Assembly: GCA_001642005.1 (NCBI GenBank)
Contig: LWCA01000077.1
Span: forward strand, 1-59,801
From: Intoshia linei
Taxonomy: Eukaryota; Orthonectida; Rhopaluridae
Direction of reading: 5' to 3'
DNA: 59,801 nucleotides
Shown here: piece by piece, positions 23,339 to 35,386 of the stretch
How positions within the stretch are numbered: position 1 is the stretch's first letter
How the letters are laid out: every line of letters begins with the position of its first letter
The notes under the pieces: model-generated
Database searches by the model: none
What the model was told of the DNA's origin: nothing
What the model saw: only the letters and a program-made list of their open reading frames with translations
Translations under genes and position numbers: made by a program

Positions 23339-26300
23339 ATGAACGATGAAACTAAAGTGTACATTATGTTTTCAGTATTAATTTAATTTAGATTGAATTG
23401 ATAGACGATCTCATCAAACACACTCCTCCAGGAGGACTAAACTATGTTTTGAATGGTTATAATGCAAAATTTTGATCATTTTAACATTTTTTTAGATTTA
23501 CGTGAAATTGTGAACGATGACCGTATTTTGTTATCTAAAGCCGCTCCACGGTAATACATTTAAAACTATCATTATCTGTAGATCTACTGCCGAATATGAT
23601 CGTGATCAGTGTATTTTTGTGAAAGTGGGCAACAATGAAAAATATGTATGCAAATCACGTAATTTTATTGACTTTTTAGAGTATGATTACAAATGAAGCT
23701 GTATACAATAATAACTATTTTGATCCCAGACTATGCATTTTATTCACGTTTTTGTTTTATCCTTTACCCATTACTTGTATTTTAGGTATGATCACGTCAA
23801 CAAAACCTGTAAAACTGTCCAAGATAATTTTGTCGATAACCAAAATCAACAAACCCTCAGTCTACGAAATGAAATTGATGACGTTGTTGATGAATATGTA
23901 GACTCTCATCACTGTGATGGAAATTGCGTTGTCTATGACCTTTCCGGAAAATCTATTATTTTTAAGATTTATATTATGAGCCAAGAAATATCAGAATCTA
24001 ATTTTAGAAGTGGTAGGTGGAGGTCACAATTTAGCGTGACTCTAGAGTCTCTTACTTCAAAATCTTTTGTAATTAAAGGCGCTGTTAGAGCCCATGTAAG
24101 TTTACAACATATTTATTTAGTTGAATGAACTTAAATGTTTAATGTGTTATGTTAAGGTTATGCCCAAGTAAACACAGTTTTATAGAGGCACCAATTAAAA
24201 ATTTTGAGTTTGGTTTCAGATTAGATAAAATCAAAATAAAATTAGTTTTTCTCGTATTATATAGTATTAGTATATAGTTAGTATGACTCGTCAATTTTTT
24301 CAAACACAAGGTCCATGATAAAATGAGGTTCATTTTCAATAATTTTTCGTGGGAATCGAAAGTTCTCATCTAGTCAAACTATTCTCAACAGGGTTCATGT
24401 GGACCCCTGAGTTCACAGCAGTTTTTTAGAGTCTATGAAATATTTTATATAAGTAAAGAATTCAATTTCTACGTGTGTGTTACCGTATATTTAAAAAATT
24501 AAAACATCCATTAAACTTTTTTGGAATTGCTATTTATGATAATGCTTATGATTTTAAAAACTATCACAGAATTTGTTTTATAAAAATTTTACATTTTTCA
24601 TTTTTAAAAAAAGGATTAATTTAGGGTTTTCAATATGAATATGTAAGTTTTTGAGGCTAATATTTACGCCAATGGTAACGAATTTCAAACGTGTTCCATA
24701 ATATATTCTTTTTTAAATATTAGCACTGATTTTATTTAAAAAAACAACATTGTTTTTTGACCGTGAAGAACTCAATTTCGGAAAACAAAATTTGCAATGA
24801 TGCATCACTCTTGAAAAATTCTATTAGAAAGTGGGTATTTTAAATAAAAGGTAACACGCACACAGTACATTTTATATAAGTAATGGATGTAATGTATATA
24901 TTTTTTTGGATCCACAGGTTTTTTGCTTTTTACTCATCTAGTCAGTAAAATTTTTATTTCAAAAATGTTACGGTTCATTCGAAATTTGTGAGAATAAAGA
25001 TTTAAATTAAATTTTAAACTGAAAACGATTATAAAATTCATTTATAGGTACACGGATATGAAAGTGGTAATTTTCAATTGGTCAGTTGGCATAATAAAGA
25101 AGAAAAAATTAAACTTGGTAAAAAGGATTCCATTACCTCTTGCATTGTTAATTTTATTGACAAATTTGAAAGCGATTATCAAGTGAGTTTTAAAATAATA
25201 CAATTTTCAGCATGTATGTAAATCAATGACACCTTGATTTGATTAAATAAAATTGGTTTACACGGCTTAAGGATGGGGTTCAACCCCAAAAATTTCTCGT
25301 TGACCGTTCAAGATTTTTTATTGAATATACTTAGTATGTACACATTTTTAGTAAAATTTTGTTTAGATTTTTGAGAGCACATGGTCCGTTTTTTTTTGAG
25401 TCGAAGGTTTACTTTTTCCTGTATATAACTCATTTTATGTAGAAAAAATGAAAATTTTTAAAAGTGATCCACTTTCATTACTGGTTCATGGTTTGCTTTT
25501 TCTTCTATAGTAAAGTGGCCCGCTTAATCTGTAGCTAATGTAACATACTTTTTACGATTAATTGATAGAAAAATAAGCATTCATAAAATTATACAAATTA
25601 ATCAAACACATACAGTAATGTATAAGCTCACATGTATAAAGGTGTTATATTGTTAAAAAGGCACACTTGATGTGTTTTTTAAACAAAAAAATTTTTAATA
25701 AAAAAATTGATTCTATGAGTAAACAAGCTTCGTTTGTAATTTAATTTGAGGCTGATTAACAATTTTTTTATTAGAAAATAGCAGAAAACAATTTTCGAAT
25801 ATTATCTCAGATTTAAAAACATTTTTTTTGTTTGCCAGTGGAAACCTGCCACCACTGATATACACTGAGTATGATTAGTATCGAAATTTAGTCGATTTAA
25901 AACCAAATACTAATGTAGGACTCTAAGAGATACATATTATCTAATTTTTAAAATTATACTTACCTTGACGTTTTGAAGAGTTAATTAAAGTGGATTCATT
26001 ATTAAATAAATAAAAACAATTATATGCATGTTATAAAAATTAACCTTTTTGGAAAAATCTTAACATTTTACAATATAGGACTCTAATTGCGTTTTTTGTG
26101 TAATTTTTCTTTAGTTAAAGGGAGGTTTACAACCCTAGTTACACCAAAAAAGTGCGTGAAAAATTAAAATTAAATTAAATAATCGTAATTAAACGTCAAT
26201 AAATTAACCCAAATCGTGTATTATTGTAATGTAGTTTTGTATGTTACATTTTATGTAATACATTATGTATTAATTTCTATTTTATATTAAAAATTAGGAA

Positions 26301-26420
26301 TCTCTCAACAAGGAATTTAATACAATATCTTCTACCACTTTCAAAGCTCTCCGTAGAAAACTTCCAGTAACTAAATCTCTTATAGACTGGCAAAAAATTG
26401 GTGCATATAATATAAATTAG
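23339..26420 (+). CDS. CAPZA: F-actin capping protein subunit alpha
   Basis: Forms a heterodimer with the beta subunit that caps actin filament barbed ends. Eight exons (23339-23356, 23392-23455, 23496-23550, 23582-23645, 23680-23747, 23786-24095, 25048-25182, 26298-26420) give 278 aa, close to the usual 286. Recognisable segments in order: IKHTPPGGLNYVLND, YFDPRLCILFTYDHV, NFRSGRWRSQF, VHGYESGNFQLVS, and the C-terminal TTFKALRRKLPVTKSLIDWQ, which includes the actin-binding helix. Introns 1-5 are about 31-40 nt, whereas introns 6 (952 nt) and 7 (1,115 nt) are swollen; intron 6 contains a dispersed repeat at about 24390-24840. It follows the TFAM stop by only 162 bp on the same strand. Confidence 0.92.
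24390..24840. repeat. Dispersed AT-rich repeat inside a CAPZA intron
   Basis: Resembles 4190-4800 (gacttttt-catttttaaaaaaggat, gaactcaatttc-gaaaa, aaatttgcaat, then cactc-ttgaaaaa). Weaker relatives occur near 110-240 and 10430-10620. The boundaries are approximate; no terminal repeats were found. Confidence 0.5.
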
Positions 26421-26593
26421 ATTTAATTAAAATTTTCATACAAAATCGTTAAGTTTTAATATCCTTTTAAAAGTAGTAATTTCTGTCATATCTGTTAAAT
26501 ATCATGTCTGAATATTATAATTCTCAGTATAAAAGACCAGTTAAATAATATACTTTAATAAAAACATTTGGATTTAAATTACAGGTTTAAAAA

Positions 26594-29500
26594 TTAGCTA
26601 GAATCCTGAATTAAATTGGAGATTGAGATTAAATAATTTTCTTTAAATTTCGGAGCCATAATTTGGATACCTATCGGGCAACTATGCGAATTTTGAGGTA
26701 TAGATATAGCAGGCAAACCTAAACAAATTGATACAATAAAATTATAATTTATACTGATAAAGAATTTAGTGTTACTAACAGTGTCAATATGTTTTAGTGC
26801 GTTATTAAAAGGGAGTTTAAAATTTTAATTTTTTGGATCCTACATAACTTTATAGATTGCATTATTTTTTATTGTAATGCATAAGTAAAGAATTTGTAAT
26901 ACAATGCAGAAACAAGCAACATTGATATGTGGGATTCCGTAAATTCCTAGTTGTGAGATGCTTACATCATATACAAAATTAAGGTGTTAATCTACCTAGA
27001 TGTAATCAAAAAAGTTAATATTAAAACTTATACACATACCCTTAAAATAAATAATTAAAACTAAAATAACCTGCAATATTAGCAAGTATTGTAAAAACTC
27101 CCATCTGTATATTTTTATCATCTTCGGATATTTTTTTCATATCATCTATTTTAGGTACATTTGACGGTAAGGTGGGACTAACAATGACATCCACGTCTTT
27201 AAATATATTTTGTATTTCATTAATTATAGATTGACGGATAGAACAAGCTTTTAAATATACATCTTTATAATTTCTAAAAAGTTTAATATAAATAAAGAAA
27301 CGTTATTATAATTATAAATTTGATATTTAAAAGTTAGACGAAAAAATGGTTTCTTTCAGTATTTATACTATTACTAAAATAATATATATAATTAGTATTA
27401 TATACTAATATAAAATAAAACTATTTCTGGGGATCTGTGAGATTTAAATGAAATATAAAAAAAATTTATCAACTTTTGTTAATTTTTAATATTTATTACA
27501 GATTTTCCAGATGTTTGGAATTCATCCTAAAGCCTAGACGACTGGTACATTATTATTTCAAAAATACCACTTTAAACCCTCAAGGGAAATCGACTTTTAC
27601 AGATGTCATTTTTAAAAATCCCCTTTTTCCAATATTTTTTTGAAAAAAACGATTTTACCAAATCTTATGAGAAAAACCATCAATTTTTTCATAAATGTTT
27701 TATATTTCATGTTTCCTTTGGACCCAAAAAAATAAATATTGTGAAATGGTGGTTTGTACACTATTTGAATCGGGAACCACTGTCTTAGACTAAGCTGGTT
27801 TTCATTTTATTACTGATAACCTTATAACTAACTGTAATAATCTAATTGTATTACCAAAATATGATCACTACATATTTTTTTACGTTCTTAGTTGATCAAT
27901 ATTAACAATTGATTCGATATGTTTATTGTTTTTTACGGGAGTCCTCATTTTCAGCAAAAAATGTAAGATAGATTCAGAAAAATAGGAAAGAGTCCCTCGT
28001 TAGGAGTATTATAGGGAACATTGCTCACTAGTCGAAAAATATACAAAACCAATCACCCATACTCAATTTAAAGTTTAAACATACTGTTCCTGTAAATAAA
28101 AATTTCCAGATAATATCCTTTCCTTGACGGTATTGCCTAAATATTCACTTCGAGTTGAAGCAGTTTCGTGAATAGCAGAATCATATTGATTAAATTTTCG
28201 ATCTATTTTGGTAAAATACAAAATTATCAATATCAAAAAACCACCAAACAATACGCCATTGAATCGCGACATATTTGAAGCAATTTCTGACATAACTGTT
28301 ACATTGTAGCATTCATAACCATATTTCATACTAGTGGATAATTGTATATTTTTGAAATGTTTAAATCCAATGTTTTTAAGATTATCAACAAAAAAATTAA
28401 ATTGCGTATTGACAGTGTTTGAAATTGTAAAATTTAGATAATTCTAAAGAGATTTAAATTTCTAAAACGTAACTGCAGTTTCAAGCTGAACATAAAATAC
28501 ATTACAAAATAGGGTTCTGCAACACGATCAAAACTTGGGGTAGTTGACGAGATTTTGAAAGTTTGTGTTCTAGTTCGGATAAAATTTACAATAATACCTT
28601 TGTTATTCATGAAATTTTAAAGTTGGTGTTAAATTTTCTGTCCGTGTTGCAGAACTTTATAACGAGAATCCCTTCCAAACGAAAAAATACATTCTGTTTT
28701 TAATGATGTACAATGAAATAAGTTAAGGTATTGTTGTTTTTCCACATATGAGAATAAAAACTTTTTTCCGTTTTTTACGGTTCATGGCGTAATGATGCTG
28801 AACTGAGGTAAAATTTTAAATAAAACTTCAACATAGTTTTTTTAACTCAGTACAGTACAACTAAGTACTTTTTAAATTTTCAAATCTCAGTAAGTACTTA
28901 GTAGTTGAAACAAATTCAGTAAAAAGTATTTTGTTTAAAATTTACTTTACATCACAACAATTATATAATAATTCCAATATACAATTTATAATTATTTTTA
29001 CATTTACAAATTATTTTAATGTTCAATTTTGAAAAATCAGACACCCATTTTACAAAAATTTCGATACGTCCTATTCCGTAAAGAGGATTGGTACGGTATG
29101 TTCGACAATGTTCGAAGGATTTGTAAAATTAGATTTTTTATTTTGTGTTGAAATAAAAGGGTTTTTTGTCCTAAGATTGGATGAAATCGGATTTTTCTTT
29201 TTTTCGATATAGTAAAATTGCATTTTTTATTTTGAGGTGGATTAAGATGACTTTTGACTTTTTAAAAATAATTTTGGAAAAACGATGTTTTTCCCTAAAA
29301 GATTGGTAAAAGTGAATTTTTTATTTTGGGGTTGGATTAAGTCAATTTTACCCTGAGGGTTTCAAATGGTATTTTTATTAAATTTTATTAATGGTGGGAT
29401 AAAAGTAGGATTTTTGAAATAATAATGTAACGGTAGTCTAGGCTTTGGGATAAAATCCCAACACTGGCAAATCTGCAAAATCTATGTAAAATATTTAAAG

Positions 29501-31446
29501 TACTCAGTACAAATTTTATAAAACTCAGTAAAAGTAATTTTTGAAAATTCAGTACAAAAAAGTTGAACATACTCTCCAAACTTCCATTTTTTTAATTATA
29601 GTGATAATTATGATTTATTTACATGAAGCAGAGAATATTCTATCCTTAAAGTGAAATGGACTCATACACGTATATTTTAAATTTATCCCATTTTATCATG
29701 GTACTCGGTTGGCTGACATCAGTTTGATAGTGTAGTTTCTGTCATGATTCCAATTTATAATATAAAAGACAAACCTTATCCAATATTCCAATTTTAAAAT
29801 CATTGATGGACAAACTTTGTTCTTTATATGTCACGTCAACGCTAGTAGAATCATTTTTATCATGGCCGGATAATATGTCTAAAAATAAATAAAAAAATAC
29901 AAAAGTAAACCCATTAAAAGTAATAAATCTTGAGGAGAATTTACAAAAAAACCCGGAGTATCATATGAATTAGCCATGGGAATAATTCCATATCTAAAAA
30001 ATTTTGATAAAAGAAATAACATAACTAAAAAAAACGTAAATAACCTTGAAAATCGACCATATGTTGGTTTAAAACCATAAACGCCACACATGGAAGCTGG
30101 ATTTCTCACTAAATCATAAAATCTAAACTACAATAATAAAACCTGATCCACCCGTGTCAGATCCCAAAGAACTAAATTTGATATAAAACAGTATAATTTT
30201 AGAATACAATGGAACTAAATTAGCAGCTACAGCAGCTGAGCTTCCTCCCGAACTTCCACCGGCTGATAAAATTCCTTCTGCATCTAAAAAACACGTTAGT
30301 CCATTTGAAGTTTTAGACAGTTTGATACATTCTGTTTTATGGCGAACATTCATTTGAGCGACATAATCATCGATTTTTATCATATTATTTACTTTTTCAC
30401 GAAATTTTGGTAGGTTTCTTCAGGGAAAATGTTTTTGCCAATTTTAAACATTTTGAAAATAATTTTGGGACCTAAATTTTGTAGGATTTTTAAGGGAATT
30501 TTTTTTCTCGATTTTTAAAGATAATTTTGAGATCAAATTTTAGTTGGGTTTTTAAATAAAGTTTTTTTTACCCAATTTTATATGTATAGACGATAATCTT
30601 GGGACCTAGATTTGATAGTCTTTTTAAAGGAACATTTTTTTAATATTTCGAAGATAATTTTTGGATTATAATTTTGTCGGGGTTTTAAGGGAATATTTTT
30701 AACTTTTTATGGGATCTTAAAAAATTTTTGAAAAAGATTTATTCTACGTCACGGACCCAAATCGAGGAATATTAATATAATGTTTACTTTTCCTTGTAAA
30801 GTTTATAAAAATAGATTTTTCTCCAAGTTTGATTAGAAAGGTTAATTAGGTTCAGTAAAACAAAACTACACACTTTAAAATGTACACTTTATTCTTCAGA
30901 CACTTGAAACCTGTAACAAACTGCATTTAAAATACAAAAAATTATGAAATAAAAAAATTAAACCTGAATATGGATTGGTAACTGGTCCATATATCCCAGA
31001 TGTGGATGTACTTCTGAATTCAAATTTGTAAATTTATTATTGAATTGAATTATTTCAAATACCCCATAGAAAATTCGTCCATATTTGTCTTAGCAATTAA
31101 AATGGCTCCTTCATCCTGCAGTGATTTTACCAAAGTTGCGTTAAAATCTGGTTGATATTCAGCTAATAATTTTGAACAGCATGTGGTTTTGATATCTCGA
31201 GTGCAATAATTATCCTTTACCATAAAAGGAACGCATTTTAGCCTTAAATTTCTTTTGTCTATTAATTTAATCAATTTGGTTGATTAAAAATACACCTGCA
31301 TTATATATGACTTGATTATAATTTCTCATAATATCATGATCGCTTTTCAAATTGACAATACAATTATAATCATCTTTGTTTATAATTTTTTTTACATAAT
31401 CCAAATATTGATTTGCATTTTTAATTCTTTCAATAACATCTTTGCA
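26594..31446 (-). CDS. QRSL1: Glutamyl-tRNA(Gln) amidotransferase subunit A, mitochondrial (QRSL1/GatA); first exon uncertain
   Basis: Amidase subunit of mitochondrial GatCAB, which converts Glu-tRNA(Gln) to Gln-tRNA(Gln). Twelve minus-strand exons fit in phase: 31296-31446, 31063-31258, 30964-31013, 30208-30283, 30143-30171, 30045-30108, 29911-29993, 29775-29878, 28245-28443, 28085-28202, 27071-27273, 26594-26718 (465 aa). Amidase signature residues are intact: Lys in [25 protein letters not shown], and the nucleophile region [23 protein letters not shown] and [14 protein letters not shown] follow family order, and [11 protein letters not shown] and GLPAISIPQ mark the C-terminal half. The start is unresolved: an ATG at 31609 (MKLSTLSINM) splices in phase to 31446, while the alternative frame KLSLDETVNSINKYG looks more GatA-like. 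Introns range from 35 nt to 1.3 kb, the large ones holding repeats. Confidence 0.9.
27540..27790. repeat. Dispersed repeat in GatA intron, hAT-like end
   Basis: Lies in the 27274-28084 intron. It contains ccctcaaggg, tttttccaatattttt and a terminal ttgaatcgggaaccactgtctta, the last resembling 820-860 (ttcaatcgggaaccagtgg) and, inverted, 33250 (agtggttcccaac). It looks like one end of a CAGTGGTTCCC-type hAT-derived repeat; the opposite end was not located. Confidence 0.45.
29060..29360. repeat. Dispersed CCCTTAAGGG-type repeat in GatA intron
   Basis: Repeated units such as gattggtaaaagtgaattttttattttggggttggattaagtcaatttt at 29205-29360, lying within the 28444-29774 intron. Same family as 6241-6910, 30417-30760, 33250-33600 and 58542-58854. 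Confidence 0.5.
30417..30760. repeat. Dispersed repeat block in GatA intron
   Basis: Five or so diverged units of about 65 nt, each with gggacctaaattttg-agg-tttttaagg-aa-ttttt, inside the 30284-30963 intron. Related to the block at 6540-6900 in reverse orientation. Confidence 0.5.
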
Positions 31447-31631
31447 CTACTTAAAAAATAAAATAATAACTTGTATTATATAATTAAATTTTAATCAAAA
31501 TTAGTAAAGATTTAAATTTTTATTAAAATTATCTAATTTGACCTTTCCCGGCATTTAAAATTAATTATGTACTTATTACCATATTTATTGATAGAGTTGA
31601 CAGTTTCATCGAGCGATAATTTGTTTATAAA

Positions 31632-34600
31632 ATGAAATTATTTCATCATCAAAACTGTCAGAATTACAATTATAAAAATTTAAAACTTGTCCCATGGAAT
31701 AATATGTATGATATTCATCAATATTTGTATTACTTTCTATGTTTAATTATGTTAATATTAATTAATAATGTTATTATAAAATTCTTAATTCTTACTGTAA
31801 ATGATCCAGTAAACTTACTTTTCTTTTTATTTTAGGGATGAATGGAGCATTACATCATATAATTTATTATCCCATAATGATGATTTAATTAAAAAATCTC
31901 TTAAGCAATTACTAATGTGGCAAGCAAAGGTGTGTAATATTCCAGTGGGCATGGTATGCACGATTGAATTATTTTCAAGTTATCTACTCTATACTGAGGA
32001 ATTTGACAGCACAAATTTTATTCTGTCAGCATCCATGGCTGTTGCAAGATTCGTGAATTTAGTAACTGAAAAAATGTACGACACACGGAGAGAAAATTCA
32101 AAGCCGATTCATGTTTTAGCGAGAATGGTATACTTTTTTATATATTAATACTAAACACCTATTTAGTGTAATATTGAAAATTGGATTGTTGATGTAATTT
32201 TATTTACAGGATTTATTTTCCAAAACTAAAATACCAAAGTGAAGTGTCGTTTCAGGGTTCATTAGTCACATAATTGATTTTTTCTATTTATTCAGAGGTA
32301 CAGGGATCTTCACATGTCACAAGATAACACTATCTTTATAAATAACTTTCGGTTAGTTTGAAAATCTGTTCTGTCATGTACAATACGGAATTCAAATAAT
32401 AAAATTGTCTACAAGCAAGTCGAAAGTGTTGGAATTAATGTATAAAATTTATTATTTTAGATTCGACATTCTTCTTCACATGGTAGATTGCCTTCACCGG
32501 CTTGTTTGAAAGAAGCCATTAAATATGCAATTGATTATTTGATAGTTTTTATAATTTTTTCCATTTTTATACATCTCTTTAAGGAAAATTATTGGCAATC
32601 TGAATGTACATTTTACTTGAATTTAAAGTGTAATCCAGAAATTTTGAAGGAATTTTATAAAATGTATACGAATATAAAATATTCTGTAAGTTTAATTTTA
32701 AATGGAAGTATATTGTAGCGCAGGGTTCACTCCTTCTTTTAAAGGGCCACATTTCCTCCAATATTACTTATATTTACTTACACCCCTAGATAGGGTTACC
32801 AACATTAAGTTATCCTCAACCCGAATTTTCGAACTTCGCTCAAAAATTGGCTGAAGCGCAGCGAAGTGTGTTATTTTTTTGGGTCTCTTTTTCAAAAAAT
32901 AACAGTTTACACATAATTTTTATTGCAAATTTCAAAATGAATACTTTGAATTTTATATTATAATAGTGAGTTTTAAGAGTGAGTTATAATATGAGTGAAA
33001 TAATTAAATTACCTTGAGAAATATCACTTAACCCTGAATTGAATTTAAAAACCCGAAGTCTCAGGGGGAAAATAACGCAGTTGGCAACCCTACCTACTAC
33101 CCCTAGAGGACACATATTTTTTTGAAAACATTTGTTTGTTACTGTTAAACAGTACTTAGCTCTGCCGAGGACGGACTTTTTAATTTCACGAAAAAATAAA
33201 TAATAAAATCTTACACAAAAATGCAAGTATTTACTTACCATCTAAAGGAGTGGTTCCCAACTTTCATTCATTACGGACTTACGTCCGTGATGAGCAAACT
33301 CTAATCTCAAAGCAGATGGACATTTTTGGCCCATGGAAAAATTTTTCCTTAAATTTGGTAAAATTGTATTTTTTAAAAAAATATTGGAAAAAGGGCATTT
33401 TTAACTGTAAGATTGAATCTTTTTTTTTAGGGTTGGATTGAGATGTGTTTATTGGATGGTTTGGTAAAATTGCAATTTTCAAAAAAAAAATTAGATAAAG
33501 TCGATTTCTCCCTTAAGGGTTGGTAAACTTGGATTTTTTTCGTTTAAGGTTGGATTGAGACAATTTTTCAAAACAATATTACAAAGTTGATTTTCTCTTG
33601 GATTTAGTGTTGTTTTTTCCTTAATGATATTAACAATGTAAATTAATTATTGAAATAATACATTACTTTAGCGTAATTATATAGCGTGGATTCTTTGAGA
33701 ATCAATTTTATAATATGATCTTAAAAATATGGTAATTCTAGTTACAACTCTAAAAATTGTCATAAATACCTGTTGTAAATACTACTATCTAGAAAATACA
33801 TATTAAGTATTCTTTATCGACTTGTAAAGAATATTTTGTATAAATAATTGTCGCATACCAAAATCGTAACTTCAAATCGATTCTAGACCTGAGAGTCGAT
33901 ACGTACGCGCTGCAGGGTTCTACATTTAATTTTTGTACTATTTTGTTAAGGATAATGAAATTGCTTTGATCAAATTGGGTGGAGAAATTGAAAATTCCAT
34001 TTTAATATGGTAAATCTAAAATCTTTGAAACATATTTATATAGTTCTGACGCTTTACATTTGCTGTCGGAGACTTTTTTTCAAACGACCGAGGCAGAAAA
34101 ATTTTACAATATAATAAGTGACATTTATGGTATAGCGTAGTATTTTTATTTTTGATTATATTACTTAGAAAATGATACACCTATCCCGTTAGAAGTGGAG
34201 ATTCATGTTAACGAAATGAAAGAATTGATTTCAATTTTTTCAAAGTACATTAGAAGATATAATTTAACCTTAATTTTAATAAAATATCACATAAACCACA
34301 TTATATCTCGGAAAATATCCTTTAAAATCGTTTGTGCTTTTACTATGGCAGGTATAAGCATAAATTATAAACGATCTTAAATTAATTTGATTATTAACCC
34401 TTTGACACGAAACTCCACCTATACGTGTAGTTTTAAAATCTAAAATATTAAAGACTCCACATATGCGTGGAGTCGTAATATGAACAGTTTAAAAACACGC
34501 CCATTTTATTTTAAATTTCAGCATTTTTAATTTCGATTTCCTAAACATTAACTTTAATTATTTAAAAAGGAGTTTTTGAGTAATTTTTTAACCAAATTTT

Positions 34601-35117
34601 AACATTTGATGTGGTGCGTAATACAATTTAATGGACGTATTTATATAATTTTAATTGTTCATATTTAACAAGTGACATTTCGCTTTTATCATTTTTGCAT
34701 TTGTTCTTTTACAATGAAAAAACATCGCGATATGTCAAAGGGTTAAATTGATGATTTTGAATGATTAAATTGTAAAAAATTTATTTTTTAGCCAAGGAAG
34801 ATGAAAAAATGGAATTAAATGTTACATTTTTACAAAATGAATCAAATATTGGATCTAAACTTTACAAATTTTTAATTAAATTGTATGGTTATTTTAATAA
34901 TTGTAAATTATATTTCAGATTAAAATATAACGAACAAAAAAGTGAACTTATCATGCAACCCCCTACAAATAAGTGGATATCTACTGAGAATTGGGGTAAA
35001 CTCTCAAGTTTAATGTATACATCATATTTAGATATAAATTGGTGTTATTATCCAATAGGTTATGAATTTAGTGAAAATGACTCAATACACCAATTTATAA
35101 ACCAAACACAAATGTAA
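31632..35117 (+). CDS. LAS1L: LAS1-like HEPN endoribonuclease (pre-rRNA ITS2 cleavage)
   Basis: LAS1 cuts ITS2 in pre-rRNA, working with the Grc3/NOL9 kinase. Exons 1-5 (31632-31705, 31836-32127, 32167-32193, 32461-32544, 32584-32685) encode the HEPN domain: PWNNMDEWS, QLLMWQAKVCNIPVGMVCT, ASMAVARFVNLVTEK, HVLARMCNIENWIVD, then IRHSSSHGRLPS with the catalytic R-H-x3-H, and YAIDYLIENYW. The 27-nt exon 3 is required to bring the conserved NWIVD next to RHxxxH. Downstream exons 34044-34129, 34169-34351 and 34792-35117 are mutually in phase and end in WCYYPIGYEF, which resembles the LAS1L W-x2-(F/Y)P(L/I)G tail. One linking exon is unresolved: 33952-34009 is a candidate but is one base off phase as I read it. 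The start is 22 bp from the divergent GatA candidate start. Confidence 0.85.
33245..33600. repeat. Dispersed repeat in LAS1 intron
   Basis: Starts with agtggttcccaactttcattc (hAT-like end) and contains several units of ccttaagggttggtaaa, ttgggttggattgagat and ttttttccaatattttt type. Same family as 27540-27790 and 58542-58854. No right-hand end was identified. Confidence 0.5.
34398..34742. mobile_element. piggyBac-like MITE (345 bp) at a duplicated TTAA
   Basis: Flanked by TTAA at 34394-34397 and 34743-34746. Ends are CCCTTTGACA on the left and TGTCAAAGGG on the right, a perfect 10-bp inverted repeat of the CCCTTTG type seen in piggyBac elements. Just inside the left end is a hairpin GACTCCAC-ATATGC-GTGGAGTC with 8-bp perfect arms (about 34452-34473). 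No coding capacity. It lies in the LAS1 intron 34352-34791, so splicing removes it. Confidence 0.85.
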
Positions 35118-35386
35118 GTATATATAAGTTAATTGTTCCTAAATTTTGCTCATTATGAATGATAAACTACAATTTTGATTAGACCAAACTATGAACCAAA
35201 TATCGACATGCATTCTTCAATTAATCGTGATATAAAGTTACTTTAAAAAGTTTATATTGTACTTTATACTATTTTTAATACAATTTCAATATTCACTTGA
35301 GGATTAATTATTTTTTCTATATTTTGTACTATTCTTAATTCACTTGAGAACGAAGGATCTAATAATTTTATCATTATTTTGATTAA

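Noticed and set aside
25260-25310. Possible tRNA-like ggttcaaccccaaa motif
   Set aside because: A T-arm-like string alone; no acceptor, D-arm or anticodon stem can be paired around it.
32210-32238. Apparent LAS1 exon reading DLFSKTKIPK followed by TGA
   Set aside because: The preceding 27-nt exon 32167-32193 supplies NWIVD and splices in phase to RHSSSH; using 32210-32238 would put a stop in the gene, so it is intronic.
32239-32241. TGA read as tryptophan (altered nuclear code)
   Set aside because: EBP2 and SF3B4 end naturally at TGA, and the LAS1 case is explained by an exon choice error.
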